A stretch of DNA of 64,000 nt from Pseudomonas viridiflava (GTDB lineage Bacteria; Pseudomonadota; Gammaproteobacteria; Pseudomonadales; Pseudomonadaceae), in contig NZ_UUOC01000001.1 in the NCBI RefSeq assembly GCF_900590755.1, forward strand, positions 248,001 to 312,000, in the 5' to 3' direction. Positions 58,722 to 64,000 of the stretch are shown here, piece by piece. The notes under the pieces were generated by a model. The model ran no database searches. It was not told the origin of the DNA and saw only the letters and a program-made list of their open reading frames with translations. Numbering within the stretch: the stretch's first letter is position 1; each line of letters begins with the position of its first letter. A program made the position numbers and the translations under genes.

Positions 58722-59453
58722 CTACATCGGATAAAGGACGCGACGCAGAAAGTCCTGCGTGCGCAAATGCTGCGGATTGTTCAGCACGTCAGCGGACGGC
58801 CCCTGCTCCACCACCACGCCCTGGTCGATGAACAGCACCCGGTCGGCAACCTCACGGGCGAACTGCATCTCGTGGGTCACCACCACCATGGTCATGCCGG
58901 TTTCGGCCAGGCGACGCATAACGTCCAGCACATCGCCCACCAGTTCCGGGTCAAGCGCTGAAGTCGGTTCATCAAACAGAATGGCCTTGGGGCGCATCGC
59001 CAGCGCGCGGGCGATGGCGATCCGCTGCTGCTGGCCGCCGGACAATTGCGCGGGAAACGCCTCGGCTTTTTCTGCCAGACCGACGCTTTCGAGCAATTCC
59101 ATCGCGTGTTCGATGGCCTGTTGGCGGTTTTCCTTTTTGACGTACACCGGCCCTTCGATGACGTTTTCCAGCACAGTCCGATGGGGGAACAGATTGAAGC
59201 GCTGGAACACCATGGCCACTTCGGTGCGAATCGCTTTGATGCTGGCGCTCCTGCGCTCGACCTTGATGCCGTCGATCTCGATCACGCCGCCTTCGTAGCT
59301 TTCCAGGCCATTGATGCAGCGCAGGATGGTCGACTTACCCGACCCTGACGGACCAACAATGCAGACCACCTCACCTTTGGCCACCGAGGCATCGATACCC
59401 TTGATCACCTGAAGGTCGCCGTAGGATTTGTGCAGTGAACGAATCTCGATCAT
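58722..59453 (-). CDS. Amino-acid-type ABC transporter ATPase
   Basis: A 243-aa ATPase of the GlnQ/HisP class. Walker [10 protein letters not shown] (about 34-42), Q-loop FQRFNLFPH, signature LSGGQQQR (about 150-157), Walker [12 protein letters not shown] and the switch His in VTHEM are intact. ATG 59453 overlaps the permease stop (ATGA). The long frame to 59714 belongs to the permease region and is rejected. Confidence 0.94.
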   Translation of the reverse strand: MIEIRSLHKSYGDLQVIKGIDASVAKGEVVCIVGPSGSGKSTILRCINGLESYEGGVIEIDGIKVERRSASIKAIRTEVAMVFQRFNLFPHRTVLENVIEGPVYVKKENRQQAIEHAMELLESVGLAEKAEAFPAQLSGGQQQRIAIARALAMRPKAILFDEPTSALDPELVGDVLDVMRRLAETGMTMVVVTHEMQFAREVADRVLFIDQGVVVEQGPSADVLNNPQHLRTQDFLRRVLYPM

Positions 59454-60100
59454 TTGCCCCCCCGTTTTTCGAAGTGACGCACCAGCAGAATCAGCGGTAC
59501 GCACATGATCAGATAAAGCAACGCCACCAGGGTGAAAACCGTGGCGTTCTGGAAGGTTGAGGTCGCGATGAGTTTGCCCTGCAGGGCCAGCTCGGCGACG
59601 GTGATGGTCGAGGCCTGCGAAGAGTCCTTGAGCATCATGATCATGGTGTTGCCATAAGGCGGCAGCACGATCTTCACCGCCTGGGGCAACACGGCGCGTC
59701 GCATCATCAGCCACCAGCCCATGCCCATGGATTGCGCGGCTTCAAGCTGGCCGCGGTCGACGGCTTCGATACCGGCCCGAAAGTTTTCTGCCTGGTAGGC
59801 CGAATAGGCGATACCCAGGCCGATGATGCCCGCCTGCAAGGCGCTCATGGTGATACCGAAATCCGGCATCACGAAATAGATGTAGAACAGCAGCACGATG
59901 ATCGGAATACCGCGCAACAGGTTGATGATCGCGGAACTGATCCAGGCCAGGGCCGGCACGCCGGAAACGCGCATCGCGGCCCAGACCAGCCCAAGCACGG
60001 TGGACAGCAACAGCGACCCGACGGTCACCTGAATGGTCAGCCACGCGCCCTGCAACAGGATCGGCAGGAATTGCCATGATTGGGTGAGAAACTCGGACAT
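59450..60100 (-). CDS. Amino-acid-type ABC transporter permease
   Basis: A 216-aa HisM/GlnP-like permease with five hydrophobic helices and the EAA loop [28 protein letters not shown] (about 138-165). [16 protein letters not shown] is the typical RGxP(L/I) segment of polar amino acid permeases. Only one permease is present, so it may act as a homodimer. It overlaps the ATPase by 4 nt and follows the binding protein by 118 nt. Confidence 0.93.
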   Translation of the reverse strand: MSEFLTQSWQFLPILLQGAWLTIQVTVGSLLLSTVLGLVWAAMRVSGVPALAWISSAIINLLRGIPIIVLLFYIYFVMPDFGITMSALQAGIIGLGIAYSAYQAENFRAGIEAVDRGQLEAAQSMGMGWWLMMRRAVLPQAVKIVLPPYGNTMIMMLKDSSQASTITVAELALQGKLIATSTFQNATVFTLVALLYLIMCVPLILLVRHFEKRGGK

Positions 60101-60218
60101 TGATCGACTACTCGCGGTAGGAGCGAAGGTGTTCGCGGTGATCGTTAACGGTGACGTCGGCTGACAACTTCAACAAGCTGCGCGCGACGTCACCGTTCCT
60201 GACGGCGGGAGTCCGTGC

Positions 60219-60971
60219 TTACAGGCCCCATTTCTTCAGAATGGCATCGATGCTGCCGTCAGCCTTGAGTGCGGCGAGTGCGGTGTTGATCTTGCCCATC
60301 AGCTCGGTATCGCCCTTGCGCCCGGCGATGCCGATGTTGTTGGGCATGGTCGCCTTGTAAGTGGTGACCAGACGCAGGCTCGGGAAGTGTTTCTGGTTGA
60401 TCGCATACGCCGCGATCGGGTAATCCAGCACGCCCACATCGATGCGTCCGGCATTGGCATCGCGCATCAGGTCGGCGGTGGTTTCATAGAGTTTGACCTC
60501 GGTGAACAGCCCGCTTTTCTGCAGCGGTTCAACGAAGGCCGTGCCCACCTGAGCGCCGACGCGTTTGCCCTTCATTTCGGCAAAACTGGTGTAGGCCGTG
60601 GTATCGCTGACCGGAACCACCACGCCTTCGCCATAGCTGTAGATCGGGCTGGAAAAATCGACGACCTTTTCACGGGCCGGGGTGATGAACATCGCGGCGG
60701 AGATCAGATCCACGCGATTGGAGGTCAGCGAACCGATAAGGGAGGCGAACGGCATGGGCTCGATCTGCACTTCAAATCCGGCTTTATCGGAAACGGCCTT
60801 CATGATGTCGACCATCACCCCTTCAACGCTGTTGGTTTTGGTGTCCAGAAAGGTGAAGGGACTGCCCGTAGGCGTTGAGGCCACCTTCAGAACCGTGGCT
60901 GCTTGGGCTGCGCCGGCAAACGAAAGGGTCAGCGCGCAGAACAATGTGGCGAGTGCCAATGGACGTTTCAT
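60219..60971 (-). CDS. Amino-acid-type ABC transporter periplasmic binding protein
   Basis: A 250-aa SBP_bac_3 protein. The signal peptide is MKRPLALATLFCALTLSFAGAAQAA, followed by LKVASTPTGSPFTFLDTKTNSVEGVMVDIMKAVSDKAG and the hinge RVGAQVGTAFVEPLQKSG. The specificity is likely for an amino acid or opine-like compound, inferred only from the amine oxidase downstream. Ribosome site GAGGAACGC precedes the ATG. Confidence 0.92.
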   Translation of the reverse strand: MKRPLALATLFCALTLSFAGAAQAATVLKVASTPTGSPFTFLDTKTNSVEGVMVDIMKAVSDKAGFEVQIEPMPFASLIGSLTSNRVDLISAAMFITPAREKVVDFSSPIYSYGEGVVVPVSDTTAYTSFAEMKGKRVGAQVGTAFVEPLQKSGLFTEVKLYETTADLMRDANAGRIDVGVLDYPIAAYAINQKHFPSLRLVTTYKATMPNNIGIAGRKGDTELMGKINTALAALKADGSIDAILKKWGL

Positions 60972-61052
60972 ATGCGTTCCTCAAGTGAAAGTAGGTGTAT
61001 CCCCATGAATCTCGGATTTGCCTGAAGCACAGCCGCAACCTGCGCAGCCGTC

Positions 61053-61700
61053 TTACTTATCGATTTGCGTGACGCCCCACATGACGATGGTTTCGGTGCT
61101 GCCCGGGTTACGCCAGCGACGGGGCATGGTGCTGTCGTAGCAGAAGCTGTCGCCGCTGTTCAGGCGCAGTAGTTCGTCATTGATGCAAAGCTCCAGTTGA
61201 CCTTGCACCACGTAACCGACCTGCTCACCTGGCTGAGTGAAAAACAACTCGGTGCCAGTGGAGCCACCCGGCGCGATCAGTGCGCGGTACATCTGCATCT
61301 GGCCCCGTGCGGCAGGCGGTGTCAGGTTGACCTTTTGAATGCCCTTGTCGGCCAGTTCAATGCGCGGATGTTGCCCGGCGCGTACCACTGATCCTTCGGC
61401 GTCGTGGCTGTGGGGTTGCGAGTTGCGAATCAGGGTTTCCAGCGGCAGGTCCAGCTCCAATGCAAGGGCGCTCAAGGTCCGCAAAGAAATAGAGCGTAAA
61501 CCCCGCTCGACCTGACTCAACAGGCTCACCGAGATGCCTGACGCCTGGGCGACGTGCCGCAAGGATTTATCCATCGCTTTGCGGCGCTGACGCAGCTGCT
61601 CGCCCAACCACAGATCAATAAGCGAATTGATCCGGTGCCCCGAAGTAACAGGCACGTCCGGATCGGAAATGAGCGGTAACGTGGTTCGGCTCTTGGGCAT
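61053..61700 (-). CDS. XRE-cupin transcriptional regulator
   Basis: A 215-aa protein joining an N-terminal Cro/XRE helix-turn-helix (about 30-92, LRHVAQASGISVSLLSQVERGLRSIS) to a C-terminal single cupin domain (about 135-210, GYVVQGQLELCINDELLRLNSGDSFCYDSTMPRRWRN), as in PuuR and similar regulators of amine catabolism. It heads the leftward operon with the ABC importer, amine oxidase and flavin reductase. Two repeat-type palindromes in its own leader suggest autoregulation. Confidence 0.92.
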   Translation of the reverse strand: MPKSRTTLPLISDPDVPVTSGHRINSLIDLWLGEQLRQRRKAMDKSLRHVAQASGISVSLLSQVERGLRSISLRTLSALALELDLPLETLIRNSQPHSHDAEGSVVRAGQHPRIELADKGIQKVNLTPPAARGQMQMYRALIAPGGSTGTELFFTQPGEQVGYVVQGQLELCINDELLRLNSGDSFCYDSTMPRRWRNPGSTETIVMWGVTQIDK

Positions 61701-61705
61701 AGTCG

Positions 61706-61737
61706 TGTGTAACTTTCACAGATGTGTAATTTACACA
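61706..61737. promoter_or_regulatory. Tandem operator sites before the XRE-cupin gene
   Basis: TGTGTAACTTTCACA (61706-61720) and TGTGTAATTTACACA (61723-61737, a perfect palindrome around a central T) repeat at 17-bp spacing, 6 to 37 bp upstream of the start codon. Both fit TGTGTAANTTNCACA. Confidence 0.75.
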
Positions 61738-61936
61738 GAGCAAATCGCGGGCCAGTTCTAACCCACCAACCCGCCGGAAAGTCGTGAACCCGCGGACCAG
61801 GCGGCTGGCATCCCGACAGAAGGGTCAGGCTTACGACACATGCGATGCCTTCAGTGCACAGCGCCGGGGCGCAAATGCCTCGTTGTGGGTCAAACAGGAA
61901 CATCATCGAAATGGTGTGGAGGTGGAACGATGATCC

Positions 61937-62669
61937 GGTGTGCCTGACATACCGGGGTGCATGGTTCGCGGGCAAGCCTCGCTCCAACGGGTTCGGTGAT
62001 CATCTGTAGGAGCTTGGTCTGGGCCGCATCCGGACGAAGGACGATGATGCGGTGTGTCAGGCAAACCGAGGCGCCCTTATCGCGGGCAAGCACCGCTCCC
62101 ACAGCTTTGGTGTGATCCGTTGGAGCGAGGCTTGCCCGCGAAGGAAGAACGATAACGCGGTGTGCCTGACATACCAGGGCGCAGGGTTCGCGGGCAAGCC
62201 TCGCTCCAACGGGTTCGGTGATCATCCGCAGGAGCGCACTTGGTCTGGGCCGCATTCGGACGATGAACGATGACGCGGTGCTCTGAAAGCCCCGAATCCT
62301 GTGGGAGCCGAGCTTGCTCGCGATAAGCACACCTCGGTTTACCTGTCAGACCACGCTGCCCTTTTCGCGGGCAAGCACCGCTCCCAAAGCTTTGGTGTGA
62401 TCCGTTGGAGCGAGGCTTGCCCGCGAAGGAAGAACGATGACGCGGTGTGCCTGATATACCGAGGCGCATGGTTCGCGGGCAAGCCTCGCTCCAACGGGTT
62501 CGGTGATCATCTGTAGGAGTTTGGTCTGGGCCGCATCCGGACGAAGGACGATGATGCGGTGTTTCTCAAAGCCCCGAATCTGTAGGAGCGCGCTTGCCCG
62601 CGATTGCATCAGGTCAGGCAACACATTTTTTGCTGACACACTGCATCGCGGGCAAGCGCGCTCCTACAG
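61937..62669. repeat. Dense composite array of REP-like repeats
   Basis: A long repeat-filled gap of about 980 bp between genes. A unit of about 190 nt occurs at 62073-62262 and again at 62358-62539; a truncated related copy is at 61937-62054. Each unit alternates GCGGGCAAGCCTCGCTCCAAC-type arms with TTGGTCTGGGCCGCATCCGG-type spacers. The right end is a 90-nt family C palindrome (62580-62669). No ORF in it is credible. Confidence 0.85.
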
Positions 62670-62681
62670 TTCTACCAGTCC

Positions 62682-63080
62682 TCAACCCTTCGCAATCTGC
62701 GGCGTGAGGATCCACTCTGCACTGTCATTCCAGACATCCATGTGGGTGATCTTGCCGTCACGTACTTCGAAGCGATCCAGGTAGCGGTTACCCGAAAAAC
62801 TGCGGCCATCCGGCCATTCGCCGTAGAGCGTGCCATTGGAGTACACCACCGTGTGATCGCCGCGATCCATCCAGTCGAAATTGCCCAGTGCCTTTTTGAC
62901 CCAGGCGTAACGCGAGCCGTTAAACGCGGTAATGTCCTGAGGCGTTGGCATCATGCGTCCGCCGGTGAAGGTGATCTTCACGTCGGCGCTCATGAAGGTC
63001 GCCGCACGGACAGGATCAGGAGCCATGGACGCCTCCAGAAAATTGCTAACAATCTGCACGTCTTTATTGAGTTCCGACAT
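62682..63080 (-). CDS. SnoaL-like (NTF2 fold) protein
   Basis: A 132-aa protein starting MSELNKDVQIVSNFLEASMAPDPVRAATFM at ATG 63080, which follows AGGAGA. The body has VKITFTGGRMMPTPQDITAFNGSRYAWVKKALGNFDWMDRGDHTVVYSNGTLYGEWPDGRSFSGN, the cone fold of SnoaL-like cyclases/isomerases. There is no signal peptide, so it is cytoplasmic; the substrate is unknown. It is divergent from the binding-protein gene on the right. Confidence 0.85.
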   Translation of the reverse strand: MSELNKDVQIVSNFLEASMAPDPVRAATFMSADVKITFTGGRMMPTPQDITAFNGSRYAWVKKALGNFDWMDRGDHTVVYSNGTLYGEWPDGRSFSGNRYLDRFEVRDGKITHMDVWNDSAEWILTPQIAKG

Positions 63081-63221
63081 CACTGACTCTCCTGATTCAA
63101 GATTTATGAAGCTGCCTGCCACGCCTTGACTTGGTGCGACGCGCTACATATTGGCGCGTAAACATTCAGCTTCAGCCTCGTACAACCGCGGTTTAACAGG
63201 TTGCGCTGACTGGCATCCTAC

Positions 63222-63252
63222 TTGCTAGCAATAAATATGCAACTGCTAGCAA
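63222..63252. promoter_or_regulatory. Tandem TGCTAGCA palindromes before the binding-protein gene
   Basis: TTGCTAGCAA (63222-63231, perfect) and CTGCTAGCAA (63243-63252, perfect 8-bp core) have their centres exactly 21 bp apart, two helical turns, and lie just before the ribosome site AGGAGA. A regulator dimer pair could bind one face of the DNA here. Confidence 0.65.
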
Positions 63253-63267
63253 TCAGGAGAATGACCT

Positions 63268-64000
63268 ATGGCCATCCGGCTTCCAACCCTGCAACGTCTG
63301 CTGTTCCCCGTGGCTGCTGCAGTCACGCTCAACATCGCTATGTTCGGTGGCGCGCAAGCGGCCGAGCCGATCAAGGTCGGTCTGGTGGCGGCCCTTTCGG
63401 GTCAATCGGCTAAATCCGGCGAAGCCCTGACCCGCGGCCTGACCATGGCCATCAACGAGGTCAACGCCAAAGGCGGCGTACTCGGTCGTCCGCTTGAGCT
63501 GGTGCGTCGCGACGACGAGAGCAACCCGTCAAAAGGCATGCTGGCCGCCCGCGAGCTGGTCCAGCGGGAAAAAGTCACCGTTCTGTTCGGCGGCCTCGAT
63601 ACCCCGGTGTCCCTGGCCATCGTGCCCTTGGCCAATCAGATGAAAGTCCCGTTCATGGGCATCTGGGCTGCGGGCACCAAGATCACCGAGAACGGCGCAG
63701 CCGATAACTACGTGTTCCGGGTTTCGGCAGTGGATGAGCTGGTGGACGAAGCGCTGGTCAAATACGGCGTGGACAACGGCATGAAGAAGCCGGGCATGAT
63801 CCTCATCAATAACCCATGGGGCGAGTCCAACGAAGCGGGCTTCAAGCGCGCGCTGGAAAAACGTGGCCTGGCCAACGCCGGTGTCGAACGTATCCAAGAC
63901 AGCGACCTGGACGTGGTGCCGCAACTGACCCGTCTGAAAAACGCCGGGGCCGACACCTTGTTGATGGTCGGCAACGTCGGCCCTTCGGCGCAGGTGGTCA
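63268..64000 (+). CDS. Branched-chain-amino-acid-type ABC binding protein, partial
   Basis: The frame is open from ATG 63268 to the right edge (244 residues), so the C-terminus is missing. The signal peptide MAIRLPTLQRLLFPVAAAVTLNIAMFGGAQAA is followed by EPIKVGLVAALSGQSAKSGEALTRGLTMAINEVNAKGGVLGRPLELVRRDDESNPSKGMLAARELV, the LivJ/Peripla_BP_6 fold with the amide-ligand loop. It delivers an amino acid or amide to a LivFGHM-type transporter, presumably encoded to the right. AGGAGA precedes the ATG. Confidence 0.93.
   Translation, partial: MAIRLPTLQRLLFPVAAAVTLNIAMFGGAQAAEPIKVGLVAALSGQSAKSGEALTRGLTMAINEVNAKGGVLGRPLELVRRDDESNPSKGMLAARELVQREKVTVLFGGLDTPVSLAIVPLANQMKVPFMGIWAAGTKITENGAADNYVFRVSAVDELVDEALVKYGVDNGMKKPGMILINNPWGESNEAGFKRALEKRGLANAGVERIQDSDLDVVPQLTRLKNAGADTLLMVGNVGPSAQVV

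Overview
The window looks like a chromosomal segment of a Pseudomonas, probably from the fluorescens/syringae/putida side of the genus. This rests on the high-GC coding style, an aerobic cobalamin cluster led by cobW-cobN, a periplasmic cis/trans fatty acid isomerase, a signal-peptide-bearing malate:quinone oxidoreductase, a liuR-type regulator beside HMG-CoA lyase followed by a Crc-sequestering small RNA locus, and several families of short REP-like palindromes between genes. I saw no tRNA, rRNA, insertion sequence, prophage or CRISPR array.

Layout. 1-8400 is a cobalt and cobalamin region: chlI-like ATPase (partial), cobN and cobW run left from a cobalamin riboswitch, while a second, divergent cobalamin riboswitch precedes cbtB, cbtA, cobE and cobM. 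8600-13000 holds nfuA, an acyltransferase and cti. 13150-16860 is metH, the B12-dependent methionine synthase. 17000-19400 is an acyl-CoA dehydrogenase with a divergent LysR regulator. 19600-21000 is liuR plus HMG-CoA lyase, followed by a sigma-54-driven Crc-type RNA (about 21175-21556) and a cysteine-free orphan protein. 24300-28100 encodes a Tat-exported molybdenum hydroxylase (paoABC-like). 28500-32200 holds a cupin/LysR pair and a solute-binding protein translationally coupled to an alpha/beta hydrolase.

32300-38380 is a LacI-controlled catabolic operon with a TRAP transporter whose two membrane subunits are fused, a hydroxyacid dehydrogenase and a TIM-barrel hydrolase; two operator-like palindromes lie at its head. 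38600-45900 has a candidate small RNA, a small membrane protein, SDR, FKBP, a YoaK-like protein, PPK2, a diverged pyruvate-kinase-like protein and an ArsP/DUF318-type permease. 45900-52260 has mnmH-selD, an AEC-family transporter, a methyltransferase, an HD-GYP protein and a small NTF2-like protein. 52500-56360 has mqo, a GNAT protein and a dienelactone hydrolase. 56700-61700 is a leftward operon in which an XRE-cupin regulator heads an amino-acid-type ABC importer, an FAD amine oxidase and a flavin reductase. The right end has a SnoaL-like protein and the start of a branched-chain-amino-acid-type binding protein.

The most rewarding non-coding signals are the two back-to-back cobalamin riboswitches, the Crc-type RNA with its sigma-54 promoter, three sets of paired operator-like palindromes, and a repeat population in which the full-length elements are strikingly uniform (about 90 nt). 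I did not find an obviously new defence or multi-gene system. The least explained protein-coding items are the pyruvate-kinase-like protein, the 526-aa orphan and the LacI/TRAP and XRE/ABC catabolic operons.
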